NCBI GenBank assembly: GCA_034766995.1 | Contig: CM068315.1 | Location: 42,623,818 to 42,687,817, forward strand | Source of the DNA: Acanthacorydalis orientalis | Lineage: Eukaryota; Arthropoda; Insecta; Megaloptera; Corydalidae | DNA length: 64,000 bases | Direction of reading: 5' to 3' | In this document: one piece after another, positions 1-13,789 of the stretch | Position numbering within the stretch: the first letter of the stretch is position 1 | Layout of the letters: each line of letters begins with the position of its first letter | Position numbers and translations under genes: made by a program | The notes under the pieces: model-generated | Databases searched by the model: none | What the model was told of the DNA's origin: nothing | The model's input: only the letters and a program-made list of their open reading frames with translations

Positions 1-1045
1 ATAGTACACGCAAGCTTCATTTAGCGATCAGAATATGTTCTTGAAATTCTAGAATTAAATGAAACAGTGTTAAACATTGTATATAATATAAAATACATTC
101 TATGTATTGTATATATTGTAATCTATGCAATCAGGATACATACCAGACAATAAACTGTTTAATTATACACTGTACAAATTGCATAACAAATATAATATCC
201 CAATAATTTTAAAAGTACAACTACAGAAGTCAGATTAACGAATGACTCAAAATTATATTTTAACATGAAATATATCTAATTCTTAAAAACATAGAATGTA
301 ATTGTGTAGTATAAAAAAGAAATAGAAAACTTGAACATATTTTCTTCGAGTGCTTCCTTTACAAAAACTTAATAATCTACTTCCTAGCAGATTGGCAATG
401 CACTGTACAAAAATTTCTAAAAATAAAGAACTGTCAGGACCTACGGAGGCTATTTTATTTCATCACAAATTACCTAAAAGACAAAAGTATTCTTAATGAC
501 ACAAAATAAAATAATAATCATATTATTTGTATTGTTTAAAATAGAGTTCCATTTAAAATAAGCTAAATACTGCTAAAAAAATTTTAAAACTGTATTAAAA
601 TTAGGATCTGCGTATAAATTAGATAGTAATAAATTAGTTAGTGAGAATTGTTAACAAGTTACTTAATATATACAAGAGATATCCCTATTGAAATAGAGCT
701 ATTAATAACGGACGATCTCGTATCTCAAAATTTAAAACATTAATTTTGCAAAAAAGTTTCAAGGCGGAGGATTTATCTACCCATGCAAATACATACGTCA
801 ATATGTAAGATAAATTTACTAATATGTGTCTTATTTTTAGAATTAAACAGAAATATTCAAAATATTCACTCTTAATATAAAAATTAGAAGTGAGAGTAAC
901 AACTTAGTAACGATGATATATGCTAAACATTTTAATGACACAATTTTTTAAATTAAAAGTTTAGAAAATTCAGATACAATGCACAGTTGTTTAAAATATT
1001 TAATACCGTTTTAAAGATTAAAAATTAATTTTAAACATTCAATAT
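1..1045. other. AT-rich non-coding stretch
   Basis: I see no open reading frame of meaningful length, no RNA gene and no clear repeat. It is the AT-rich background seen throughout the intergenic DNA of this window. Confidence 0.5.
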
Positions 1046-1047
1046 TA

Positions 1048-1604
1048 GGTTGATAGAAAAATAATTGCGGTTTATGACCTTCAAATTCATATACATTTTT
1101 TAATTTAAGTGGTTTTAAGTGGACCAAGACTGTTGAATGACTAACGCCTAACTTTTGTGAAGCTCTTGAATTTTTGTGGGTGGTTCGTATTGAACTAACG
1201 CCATCATTTGCTTATTATGAAATGAAGAAGGACGCCCGCGACTTTCTTCATCTTCAAGGCTCTCGTTCCCGGCATGAATTTTTTGAAACCACCATTGCAT
1301 TGTACGTTCCTTAACAGCACTCACTCCAAAAAAATCGTTTAGTTTACGAGCAGTTTCTGTTGCTTTACCACCCGTTTTGAACTTATACAAAAAAAAATCT
1401 TATTTGATTTTTTTCAATCTTTAATTCAATAGCCTAATTTTTTAAGCAAAATTAATAATAAATCGAAAGTTGATGTTACAAAAATACCGACCGAAAAATA
1501 TACTTTAAAATGATATTAACATGAACATGATGAAATGATACTATCATCGAAAAAATAAGGTTAGAATTCAAAAAACAAAAACCACAATTATTTTCCTACC
1601 AACT
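1048..1604 (-). mobile_element. Internally deleted mariner element with both terminal inverted repeats
   Basis: Two inverted ends of about 26 bp face each other: ggttgatagaaaaataattg at 1048 and, on the minus strand, agttggtaggaaaataattg from 1604. Both are bordered by TA dinucleotides (1046-1047 and 1605-1606), the mariner/Tc1 target duplication. A minus-strand frame starting at the ATG at 1390 encodes about 80 residues typical of the mariner N-terminal helix-turn-helix, including a WWFQK motif and LEDEESRGRP. The catalytic DDD region is absent, so 557 bp remain where a full element is about 1.3 kb. It cannot encode transposase; it could be mobilised only by an enzyme supplied from elsewhere. 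Confidence 0.88.
1148..1390 (-). pseudogene. Mariner transposase N-terminal fragment (HTH domain only)
   Basis: The 80-codon frame inside the deleted mariner gives a basic helix-turn-helix segment (residues about 5-45) followed by the conserved SLEDEESRGRPSSF linker. After about residue 70 the similarity stops and the frame soon ends. In intact mariner proteins two further DNA-binding helices and the DD34D catalytic core follow. The start is an ATG with the inverted repeat upstream as expected. It is a fragment, not a functional transposase. Confidence 0.8.
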
Positions 1605-1983
1605 TAACACATACAAGAAAAAATCGAAAAGTAAAAAAAAACAATTAAGAAGTAAAAACTCTTGTTCTACATATAGGTCATTTTTCTACATAATCCCTTC
1701 TAATTTCTATACACTTAGTTCAACACTTAATGATCTCCTAGATTCCGTCCTGGAAGAAATTTTTTAATTTCTTGCGCAGCCACTCTTGGACTGTCTTAAT
1801 TAATAACCTCTTCATCAGAGAGTAAATTTTATCAGCCCAATTTCTCTCTTTTAATTCTCTAAAAATCCTAACTTTAAACGAAACATTAATGGATTTAAAA
1901 ACACAGTTGAAAATAAAAAGGTTTTATTTGCAATAATTATTTGTATATTTGAAAATTATATTTTTTATTAATTTATTCAGTTA

Positions 1984-1985
<2 letters not shown>

Positions 1986-2035
<50 letters not shown>

Positions 2036-2150
2036 ATACTAAAAATAATAATCAAATATGAACAATATATATCAAAAGTTTGTACTATATTGAAAAATGC
2101 AAATTTTATTCGTTTCCATAATTAATTGAGGTAACGCTGAATGATATTTG

Positions 2151-2231
<81 letters not shown>

Positions 2232-2390
2232 ATATATATATATGTATATACTAAAAATAATAATTAAATCTTAAGAATTATATCAAAAGTTTGTACTACA
2301 TTAAAAACTACAAGTTATATTCGTTTTCATTGTTAATTGAGGTTACACTGAATAATATTTGTCTGTATATACATACATATGTATGTATGC

Positions 2391-2430
<40 letters not shown>
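1986..2430. repeat. Diverged tandem duplication punctuated by (TA)n microsatellites
   Basis: Two copies of a roughly 125-bp unit (about 2028-2155 and 2243-2368) share blocks such as atcaaaagtttgtacta, ttcgttttcat and aatatttgtctgtatata in the same order. Each copy is bordered by (TA)n, with short TG or TATG steps. The copies differ at many positions, so the duplication is old. Confidence 0.8.
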
Positions 2431-2438
<8 letters not shown>

Positions 2439-3652
2439 ACTCCATATAATGTGCAATACTTAAATACATGGAAACAAATATTTACATTATGACATTTTCT
2501 TTATCATAAGTGGTTATTCTAATTATACTTTTAAAATTCGGTAGAATTATTTAAATATTGTTCGTTAACGTTAATTTTAAGTGAATCAATTCTCCTTCTT
2601 GTCATTTAGACTTTTTGTCAATGTCATTGTTTGATTTCAATGTCAAGCATTTTAAAGTAAATACATTTTTTCCTACTTTGAATTGATATGATGTGGTTTA
2701 ATACTATATCTTTATCTGCGTTTATCTAATAATATGTGTATTTATACACATATTTAGGAAAATCCAGAGATTCAGTCATCTGATACTTTACTCAATTCAG
2801 CGATGACATGTAATTAGTTTATTTCATATTAGATGAGTAGAGTGTTCAATAATACAATAAAATGCATTTTAATTGTATAAATGTCTTTATTATTATCTTC
2901 GAGTTAGATTATTTAAGTTAGTTTTGAGTTATACTCTAAAATTTTTTATTTGGTTTTTGACCTTTTCTTCTAGACATTTATGAACAAAAAATCCCCTACA
3001 ATGGACAATGTATTGACGCTTAATATAAATATATATTTACAACAAGGATTTTAAGTATTGTATATGAATATAAATATTATTATTGAGGTAAATTTTAAGA
3101 GAACAATATTTTTTTAATTTATTTGATGAAACAGATGAAAGATATTTAAATTGTCATTAATTCTTTTCTTTAACGACTAACAAAATTATGTATTTTTTCT
3201 CTTGTTCAGTTTGATATTTTTTACTTTTTTTTATACAAAATATTTCAATTCTTGTTCGTGCGGAGAGACGTAATTTAAACATTTTACAAATTAAAATAAC
3301 AAAAATTCATACGTTAGATTCATTTATCTACATACATCTACTTCAGGAGCAAGACGTGAACCTTCGAAGAATTGTTAAAATTTTATAAAATATACATGTT
3401 TTTTGTCTCTAAATATGCTTTATCCGAATAAGAAATATTTTCTGGATAAAATGTTTAATATAGAACGTTTCAAACACTTTGAGAGAATGTTAAGTATATT
3501 TCAAATAATCCTAATTGAAAAAAGAATTCGAAAACAACTGAAAAACATTTATAATAATCTATTATGTCTATAAAAATATATTTGTACCATGTAACTATTT
3601 TAGACTAATATTCTAATAAAGTAAATACCCAAATATTTAAATACATATTTCT

Positions 3653-3654
<2 letters not shown>

Positions 3655-3699
<45 letters not shown>

Positions 3700-3718
3700 T
3701 ATACATACATACATATAT
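3655..3718. repeat. (TA)n microsatellite with CATA interruptions
   Basis: The run is almost pure TA, ending in repeated atacata steps. Confidence 0.95.
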
Positions 3719-3821
3719 AACCATCTGTCGTAGATTTACAGAAAATTATATTATGAGAATACATTGAAAACTTGGCAAGATTAACTTGTCTTTAGCAGAA
3801 CAGCCAAACGACCCACACAGA

Positions 3822-3840
3822 CACTGACACACACACACAC

Positions 3841-3897
<57 letters not shown>
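3822..3897. repeat. Compound (CA)n-(TA)n microsatellite
   Basis: A short (CA)n run leads directly into about 55 bp of (TA)n. Confidence 0.95.
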
Positions 3898-3899
<2 letters not shown>

Positions 3900-6539
3900 T
3901 ATTTATACATTGTTTAGATTTTTGACGAAAATATTTCTTTTCTTGGTATCGGACTCTTACATGCGAAACTTATGTAAATTTGTTTTTATACTACTTGACA
4001 GAATTTATATAAAAACAATTTTGTAAAGTTTTAATCTAAATATGTATTTATAGTTCTATATTAATCATTGTCATTATGACACAATAACTGCTGTTGTTTA
4101 TCAGTGAATCTGAAAGCAAATATGTCGGAATAGTCTATGTATTAGTTATGTAAATCAATTCGGTGGCTTTTTTATAGAAAATAAATGTTTACGAAAAATG
4201 GAGTACATTTTAATCCTCGAAATATACCCCATTGTTTCGTATAAATCTGTTCCATCTGTCGAGCAACTGAATAATCATCTCTTCGGATTTCATTACATTT
4301 TCAGATCTCTTTCGCTGTTTCAGTATTTTTGCATGTTTTATGCATCACAAAATCTTCCTCCCAAAGTTAACAAATCATTCCTTTGGTTTCGGTAGCATTT
4401 TTTTTTCAACTGAAATACGAAAAGTATGCAATGTCTAATATGTTGTTTTTCGGACGCCATTGTGTTCATTACTGTTTTGTGAGGTTATGCAAACTGTTTA
4501 GCCAAGATATATTTTAAATTTTAAGGTTGGTACTTCAAAATCCAAAAATTACGAGAAAATATTTTAATTTAAAATAGAATAATGATTTATTCAATTTAAA
4601 AGGCATCGGATTATTTTTTACACCTAATATTAGCTTTCTGATTTGAATCGTAGAATTCATTCATATTTGAATACATTTTCAGAAGTTTTTAAAAAAAGTA
4701 ATCCATATATTTAAAAAATAGATTTCAGAAAATTATAGACAAAATGTAGACTTATACATACTGACTGTTCCACAAAACGTGTGGATAATTGATGGTGACG
4801 ATAACTTGCTCATTACTTGTATATATTACATCTAAATTGTAATTGACTTATAATCGTTTGAAATTCGAGCTTACATTTTTGTACAGCTTTTATAATTTAT
4901 AATGAAGACATATTTTACTATCATCAGGTGTAGATGAAAGATGAAAAACGTGAAGAAAACACGTTCAATAAACTGTAGCGGAGCAAGTTTTCTTTAACGC
5001 TTTAAGCACTTTTACTATTAAATGGTTCAGGTAATTTTAATGAAATTTTTCACAAAATTTTCTTTTTTTATAATCTACATACTTCAAAATTTTAAAATAA
5101 TTCTCTGTTTTTTAAAGAGTTCTGTTATCATTATATTCCACAAGTTTTTTTTTCATAAAATCATTTGAAAATATTTTTTTTTATTTGTTAAACTGTACAA
5201 AGAATCAATTTAAAAATTTAAATATAGCTTGAGAATAAAAAAAACTCTCACAAATGTTCTTTAAATCTTTAATGTTTTTACAACTATCTCGTATGTTTTT
5301 TTTAATCCAGACAATCTTCTCTAGTTTGGAAATATATTTTTAAAAATTCATGAAATAAATACCTTTTCCATTCGTTTCTCTCAGAATTAGATATCTAAAT
5401 AAACGGTTATTTTAAATATTAAAATATTATTTTGTAGTATAAACGTTAAAATAAACTTGTATTGAAGTTTTTTTCATGAAAATAATTATCGAAGATTTTA
5501 AAAAGTAACTTTTTCATCAAAATTAATTCAAATGTTCATGGACTAATTATATTTGTTTATTCTATATTTAGTCTGACAAACGAAATTTACATTTAAATTA
5601 TTTCCATGCTAATGAACAGTTTAAATAAACTAATTTCAATGAATATACATATAAGAATCGAACAGACAAATTAACATTCATAAATTATTGAACGGAATTC
5701 ACATACACAATTCATACACAAAGCCCATTGAAAATTATACGTCTGCTAAGAACCAGTCGATGCGAGACTTGGACTGTTTACAAGTAATGCAAATAAAACA
5801 TAAAAAAAATATAAAAAGTTTAATACTTGTAAATTATCTCTGGAATTCAGATATTAACATCGCATGTTTCAAAGTTGAACAAGTTTTGAAAGAATTGAAA
5901 TTATTTTCTCAATTCTGAAACTGGCGTTTATTAAATTTACTGCATAAATTTTACTTAAAAATAATATTCTTTAGAAAATAATATGTTTAAAAAACTAATA
6001 CTTCTTAAATCATTTGATACGAAACGATTTTTTAAAATAATTGTAATTATTATGCATACATTCTACACTTTAATTTCAATTTAATTCATTAGCAGTTAAT
6101 TTTAATAGTCTACAGATCAGCATTTCAGTTCTTTTTTTAGGAGATAGTTTTCGCTAAACTATGAATATGTCCCAATACTGTAACCAAACTGAAGTATATG
6201 CAAAAAAGTAATCAATCCATTAAACATGGTTATGGTAGAAGTAAGAAAATAAAAAATACAAAAACCCATATATTTTAATATCCATTTCGGTAGTATTTTC
6301 ATTCATTATTGTATCCGCAGACTGATAGAAATCCGAAAACTCCAATTAAGAATCATTATAATACAGACATGCCTCGTTTAGCGCTATCTCAATTAACGCT
6401 ATTTCAATGTAGTGCTTGCGAAACATGTAAACGAATAGTTTTTGTATTTTTTTTTTAATTATATCAATACAGAAGAAGAACTTTTTATTTTCAACTATGT
6501 TTTAAAATATATTTGTTATGTCAGACAGTCTATTTATTA

Positions 6540-7460
6540 GGTTTCTGCATAATTAAGGATCGTTTTGCCCAAGCCCTTCAAATCTGTCCAATTTATCACA
6601 ATTTGTTTGAATTTTTCTATTAATATATTCCTTACTGTTTAGTTAATAAAAAGGCATGTCGATAACCATCTTCATGTTCGTCATATCATGCTTTATCACT
6701 TCGAAAAAGGATAGACTGTGACACAGTCATTTCGCGATCTCAAGGAACTCTTTGGTGAAGCAACGATCGGTGAAATTCAAGTAAGAAAATGGTTCAATCG
6801 TCTCTAATCCGGCAACACAAGCTTAAAAGATGAGGAAGGAAGAGGTCGTCTGTCTAATTTTGATGATCAGGCACTTCAGATGCCCGCGGAAGAAAACGAA
6901 AGTTGACAACAAGGATACTGGCCGAACAATTCAAATATAACAATTCAACGATCGTCAGGCGCCTCAAATAGCTCAATAAGTTGTGAAAATGGCTGTATGG
7001 GTTCCTCACGAGCTCTCTGACAACAACAAGGACAGCCGAGTCCACATATTTACCCAAATGCTTCAGAGAAACGAGCAAAATCTCTTTCTTCAACAAACGC
7101 TCGACCGCATGTCGAAAGTCGAGTCGTCCATTAAGGACAAAGGGTGGAACTTGCTCGAGCACCCGCTATACTCTCCCAACAGTGCCTAGAGACTACCACG
7201 TTAATCGCTCGTTCAAAAATTGGAAGACGGGAAAAGTCTACGATGATTTGGATGAACTTGTCAAAGCGTGGATCGCGTTGAAAAAAAGTAACATTTTTAC
7301 CTGTGGAATTGATCGTTTGCCAAGCTAATGAGAAGCAGCTATTGAAGTAGACAGCGATTATGGTCCAGAATGATCGTTTAGACATGTTTTGAGTGTACTT
7401 TATTGTTTTATTATTGAATAAATTTAGAATAAAAAAAAGATCGTTAATTATGCATCAACC
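6540..7460 (+). mobile_element. Degenerate mariner element nested in the Tigger-like element
   Basis: The inverted ends are ggtttctgcataattaagga at 6540 and, on the opposite strand from 7460, ggttgatgcataattaacga; TA borders lie at 6538-6539 and 7461-7462. The interior on the plus strand has mariner transposase remnants: GEIQVRKWFNRL, then LKDEEGRGRLSNFDD at about 6740-6870, and near the end LEHPLYSPNSA at about 7150-7190, the relic of the LxHPPYSPDLAPSD motif. Stops and frameshifts break the frame and the middle is shortened, giving 921 bp in place of about 1.3 kb. Confidence 0.88.
6680..7395 (+). pseudogene. Mariner transposase pseudogene
   Basis: Pieces of the helix-turn-helix domain (about 6690-6880) and of the catalytic C-terminal region (about 7100-7290) occur in the expected order on the plus strand but in different frames with stop codons. 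One short open frame at 6983-7189 carries the YSPNSA relic of the YSPDLAP signature. The third catalytic Asp context is destroyed. No functional product is possible. Confidence 0.8.
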
Positions 7461-8420
7461 TAACACATACAATGTGAAATATATTGTGTATTATAAGGAG
7501 CTTCGTTTAAGCTTTTTCATTTAATGCTAAAATTTCATGAATGCGTCCTTAGCGCTAAACGAGACTTGCCTGTACGTTAATTAATATCATTTGTCATTCT
7601 AATTTTTCTTAATACAATTTTTAATAGGGTTATAATAAATGCCAGTTTTTATGCCTGTTTCCTTTGGTGTACTATCTTGATGGTCTCAGCCCTGATAAAT
7701 CACTTATGTACTTATTTGCCATAACTAATTTAGGGTTTTGAGCCATCTTGTTGTTAAAGTATTGAGTTTATAAACAAACTACCAGAGGATGGCCCGAGAA
7801 TAAAAAATAATCCTAGCAGATAAGTAATTTTTGTAGATCAAAACTAACAGGACGATTTGTAATATGTTTATACGCAAAATCGTTGTAAAACAATCTAATT
7901 AATTTTGAAAACATATAAAAGAAAACAACAGACTGTTTGTGTTAAATTGGTATATATTTAAATGAATTTGTAATTTTCCAAATTACACGAAAATTGTTGA
8001 CCCCTTTATCACCTTCGTCCAGGAAAATTTCACTTGGTTACTAACACATGTCGTCTACATAAATTTAATGCCCACTCATTCGAAGAATGTTCTCATGGGC
8101 CAAAATACTCACAATGTGTAAAAAGTACAGTACGTACAATATCGTGAATTAAAAACTTTTAATAGAGAATTGTAAAAATATTTATTTTTACTCGATATCA
8201 AGACAGTAATGGCATTGCATCAGACAGTATAACTGATATCGGCTCTAATTCATACACTTTGTGCATGATAAGCTTATACAAAAATGTTTTAACCCTTTGC
8301 AGTCTAAGGAAACATAGACAATATTTTGTAACTGTTCTCAAGCACACATGTGATATGATTATTTTAATAAGTTACATTTATTATAACTTCTTATAAAATA
8401 ATATTTACATTTCTATTAAA

Positions 8421-8424
<4 letters not shown>

Positions 8425-8464
<40 letters not shown>
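8425..8464. repeat. (TA)n microsatellite
   Basis: About 40 bp of nearly pure TA. Confidence 0.95.
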
Positions 8465-8467
<3 letters not shown>

Positions 8468-10361
8468 TATAATTATCATTGTATAACCTAAACAATTTAC
8501 ATTTTTGTGTTCATTGTGTTGACAAACGATTTTAGTTTTGTGAGCATACAACTGTTTCAATGATTAAGTAATTGTTTCAAAAAACATATAAAAATTATTA
8601 AAGCTATAAAAGATATCCGACGTGAATATTGTTATAATAGTAATGTACTAAAGTAAAAATTATTTTCAAATGATGCTTTTATTTCTCACTCTTTATTCAA
8701 ATTACTACATAATGACGTCAATGTATCCCGTTCACGTTCAGCTTAAAATAGGTCGATCATTATATTAAAAATGTTCACAGAAACATTTATAAATTACTCC
8801 GTTCGAATTCTGTTACCACGTTGAAAAATAGCATTAAATGATTTGATTGCATTCATATTACTACGATAACAAATACCTCGTATGATATTTGATAAGAAAT
8901 GTTTATATCGGGCATTTACTCGAATGGATTAGTATTCCAACTATATATAATCTTTATTAGACTGATGGAAATACATATGAGATTATCAAAAATTATCAAT
9001 TTCAATTAATCTGTAACACAATTTTTTTTTTGTATTTCCCGCGAAATGACATATTTTGAACTACAGTATCGATTTTAAACAACGGCTGAAACAATTTTAA
9101 CACACGAAAATTCTACACGGTGGCACTGCTATATTAGGTGTACGTTTCTGAAACTAGGGCAGGTCGTGTCCTCGCTCAAGGTCGTATGCAATGTGAATTA
9201 CAGTCATCTGTCATCGGATTCTCGTCACTAGTTCAAGATAATCTTGAAATGTTGTGAATGTAAAAGCAACTTCGTTCATTACCACTGTCCTAATTGATCC
9301 AAATATGTGTTTTTCTTCTATTAACGATTATATTGAAATTTTCAAACACACCAAACATACATATAATTTAGTTTTGAAATGACCTTACTGTGTAGGTCAA
9401 ATATCCATTAAGACAAGAAACAATACGGGTTCTACGAACGGACGAATTTTGGATAATTTGACAAATTTGCAAACGTTGATATTAATAACACAACTAATAA
9501 TGCATACATACAACAAAATATATACAAAAATAAAAAAAATGAGAGTGACAACATGATATTTTTCTTTAATGTTCTCAAACTTTATTTTCACATATCTGAA
9601 CCGTATTTATTTATTGTAAATATCGGCTAAGAAATGATAATTTCACAAATAATAAATTGACATTAATTATTGTTTTATTATTATATCGCATTATTTTTTT
9701 TAAACAAACCACACTACGATCAAGTATATTCTCTATTTATTAATCGTATTTGTTTTCAATACTTTTAATAAAAAAAAGATGTACTTGCTTTAAATTTGAT
9801 TCAGACGAATTGTAATACCACACTTTAAACATTATATATTTATATCATATAGAATTACTTTATATTTTTGATAAATTCGAAGTAAGGAAAAGATCTACTC
9901 CTTGATAATAATATATTTGTAATATTTCATAAGTAAAATGAAAAAACTGTATAAAAAGTGACAAAAAATATTGTTTTAGCTCTCCCGTATTCATATTATA
10001 AATGTGAAACTATCTCCTGGCTACCTCATTGTTTATTTATAAGTACAGAAAAATATGTAAGTTTATTCCAATTATAGATACGTGTACATCTAGTTAGCAG
10101 AAGAATCAAACTGCATCTTGAATTATTAAAATGTAAACATGTATTACTATTAAAAACACTTAAACGTTTACTTATATATTAAAACAATAAAAATTTTACA
10201 TGAAATTATTTTATATGTTAAATTATTTGTGTGTTCATTTATTGCAAGAAAATGATAAATTGTTGCATTTAATACAATTGAAAAAACTATATGAACAATA
10301 AAAAATATATTTGCAGTTCCTGAAAAATTATTTTAAATTTTAATAACTGATATTATTGCAA

Positions 10362-10417
<56 letters not shown>
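10362..10417. repeat. (TA)n microsatellite
   Basis: About 55 bp of nearly pure TA. Confidence 0.95.
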
Positions 10418-10421
<4 letters not shown>

Positions 10422-10988
10422 CACTGAACTAACTATAACTCGTAATCATTTCCAATTATATGGATATACCAAATTTCCATGTAGGTTAATCACCTTAGCA
10501 AATGATTTCATTTCATATAATTTATGATAAAATTATTGTTTACTTAAAATGTATGAAATCGACGTAAATATGTAAGTACGTGCAAAATTACATGAGTGCA
10601 TTGACACTTTGGTCCTGCGTCCTGTGTTCAGGGTGACCCTTCATATCTAACTATTAAGGATATTGCAACATGAGACTTAAAATACATCTTAAATTAATTA
10701 TCATGATGTAGAATTCAATGTTGGAAATATTTAAAAATTAAGAAAAGTATATACATATTTAAATATTAAATACTCTCATAATCGCTGAAAATAAAAATAT
10801 AAAAAAGCAGTTAATAAAACAGATATTTTATAACAAAGACTACTGCATGAAGATATTATTTCTTATCAAGAAAATTACCGGCACACGTATTTGTATACAC
10901 TAAAATCACTTTTAATTATGCTTCAAATGCAAGTTAGTGCAATTTAATTAAAACCGCCTTCAATCTTAAGAATAATATCACATAAATT

Positions 10989-11019
10989 CATATATATATA
11001 TATATATATATAAATATAT

Positions 11020-11067
<48 letters not shown>

Positions 11068-11081
11068 ATGTATATATATAA

Positions 11082-11138
<57 letters not shown>

Positions 11139-11140
11139 CG

Positions 11141-11211
<71 letters not shown>
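10989..11211. repeat. Long interrupted (TA)n array
   Basis: About 220 bp of TA with scattered AA, GT, CG and CATA interruptions. This gives long Tyr-Ile frames on both strands that are not genes. Confidence 0.95.
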
Positions 11212-11954
11212 CAAATGCAGTTCTTTTAAAAAAAAATATCAAAATCAAATACACAGAAACCACTGATTTATTGATTTAACAAAATCAGAACGTATATTAT
11301 ATTAACATCGATAAAAAGTATACAGTAGGAATAATTATAAGTGTGTTAACACGTTTTTTTTATTTATTTCATTTAGTAAAATAGCAAAAGAAATAATAAA
11401 ATAGAAAAGGATGCATATAACAACAACTGCGTACTACTAAATCGAAGTGTAATGGAAGATAACTACGTACAATCATTTTGAAATTTCAATACTTCAGTGT
11501 AACTTTCTTATTAATATATAAAACTTATATAAGGAACTTTATTAATTCATTTTTTTTAATCAAAACCAACTCTCAAACTCGAATATTTCATTTCAAGTAA
11601 AAATGAAAACAATTATATTTTTATATATATATATATATATATATAATATTTATTAATAATAAATTAATATATTATAATACTTTATAACATTTTTATTTAT
11701 ATTATATAACATTTTTTAATATGAAACCTAGTCAGAAATAAAATAACACATGCTTTTAATTTTCATTAATAAAAACACAAGTTGTGAATACATTACCACA
11801 GTAAATTTATATTTTTTTTAAATAATTTGCAACCTTTACAATGTCTATTTTATATATATGTATATATATATTATTTTTTGACATATAAACCTATTCAAAA
11901 CTAAAACAACATACGATTTTATTGAATTTTTATTAATAAGAATACAAACTGTAC

Positions 11955-12063
<109 letters not shown>

Positions 12064-12180
12064 TTTGAGTAAATTTATTCAAAATAAACAAATATGAACG
12101 TCATATATAGTGCACATATAATTCAATCTTCGCTCACATGTACCTTATCAGAGAATATATGTATACAAAACCGAATCAAC

Positions 12181-12760
12181 TGACCTTTCACAATGACCGC
12201 CCTCTCCTCTAGTACTGATACGAACTTGCAACTGATTCGCAGCCTCCCACAATCACAGGCATCGATGCATTATCATTAAAAACAAACGCAACAATTATGA
12301 ACATTTTAAGCGCGCGAATTTCATCGTCAATCAATTCTTATCGGTGAATCGCACATTTACTAACATTTATTACGAACTGACACTATGTATTATTTTATAA
12401 GAAACAATATACGAATCCACGACGTATCCCGTAGGATGTGTTCGCACCGTGAGTCCAAAACAGACTCAACGTTATGCAAGGGCGAATCAAGGACAACGTA
12501 ACATAGAGAACGGTAAATGTAATGTCACGTATGAACGCCGACGCGTCTCGACGCTAGCGACGCTCGTCGACGATATCTGAGCAGCATCAATGGCAGACAC
12601 CGACGAGAGCGTGCGTTTGTTTATATGAGATGCTCGCGAGTGTGAGGTTAGAAATGTAAAAGGGCATGCGTTGTATGTATTTTGACAATGTATGACGGTA
12701 GTGTACTGTCTTCACTATTGACGAGGTTGTGAAAGCTGCAGGTGTATGGGAATTTATTTA
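12181..12760. promoter_or_regulatory. GC-richer, CpG-containing island; possible orphan promoter or 5' UTR exon
   Basis: Base composition rises sharply against its flanks, with many CpG steps (for example gacgcgtctcgacgctagcg near 12540). No open frame of useful length exists on either strand. On the minus strand the sequence AAAG followed by gtcagt (12185/12184) could be a splice donor of a non-coding first exon, with the gene continuing left of the window. That is inference. Similar GC-richer patches lie just upstream of the DIPK1 and SRPK genes here, which is why I read it as regulatory. Confidence 0.4.
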
Positions 12761-13699
12761 CTACAGCCAGTTTACGGTTACGCAACATTTATTGAAATGC
12801 ACAGAAGAGAGCATGTGACAAAATATTTGAAACGCTTGGAACCTTTATGTGTTTTTTTTAAAATTACTGTCAACGTTAAATAAAATAACCGAAATTCGTA
12901 TTCCTTTCAAAATTATATTTGTACAATCAAGAGTGATTCTTTCTCAATTGTATTTTTAAACACATCGAGAATTTCAAAATAAAACAAATTTTAAAGAACA
13001 TTATATAGATTTTAATTAATGTTAATTGAGACAATAAACTGATTTTTAAAAATGATCGTACACCCTATAAATACAATGATATAATAATTTAAAATGTTAA
13101 GTACGATATGTAAAAAAGAATGAAAAACACACATTACGATGCTGTTTTTTTAATTTTATTTTTATTTTGAAAAATTATACCATTATTTTAAAATTATTGT
13201 ACCTACTTCTAAATCGAGAAAAATTCAATACAGAATCAAAATATTACTCAGCATTTAATAATTAAAGAAACATAGGTATAAGACATATCTTATTTTCTCT
13301 GAGAGTACTAGAATTCTTCTACATGTATGAATGGGTCGCTCCCGCCTAAATATTTCAATATTTTCAGTACGAAATTATAAACAAAATATATTTTATGCAT
13401 TATAACAATTATTCATATCAGATATGTACTAAGTGAGGTGTGAAAGGACGGACTACCCGAGTAATCAGAAGGATGTACTATCAGAATAGTTGAAATGGTA
13501 ATAAAAGTTTTAAAAGTTAAAATATTGCTTAATTAAAAAAAATAACCATGTAAACGATGCATCCGTATTTGTAAAATAACCGAGCGTACAGTATATTTTG
13601 AATCAACCATTTATTGTACCAGAGTAATAAAATGTGGACAGAAATAGAAAAAATGCTAACTGTTAAAATTTAAATAAGAACCATTTTTAAAAATTAATT

Positions 13700-13729
13700 G
13701 GACTATATATTTAGATATATTGTCTCTTT

Positions 13730-13789
<60 letters not shown>

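Larger units (their letters stand above)
1607..6361. other. Gene-free AT-rich DNA with (TA)n arrays
   Basis: No coding region is supportable here. The notable contents are a diverged tandem duplication with (TA)n spacers (about 1986-2430) and two more microsatellites (3655-3718 and 3822-3897), listed separately. The few short open frames (for example near 4198 and 5688) have no recognisable motif and look like chance. Confidence 0.5.
6364..7572. mobile_element. Tigger/pogo-like element (MITE) interrupted by a mariner
   Basis: The left end cagacatgcctcgtttagcg and the reverse complement of the right end caggcaagtctcgtttagcg form inverted repeats of about 24 bp. TA target duplications sit at 6362-6363 and 7573-7574. 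The CAGGCATACCTCGTTT-type terminus is known from Tigger/pogo elements. Without the inserted mariner (6540-7460) only about 290 bp remain, with no coding capacity, so this is a MITE-sized non-autonomous copy. The mariner inserted after this copy was in place. Confidence 0.82.

Noticed and set aside
10978..11279. Open frames of alternating Tyr-Ile on both strands
   Set aside because: They are translations of (TA)n repeats and have no coding value; the same applies to frames at 36720, 57920 and 60889.
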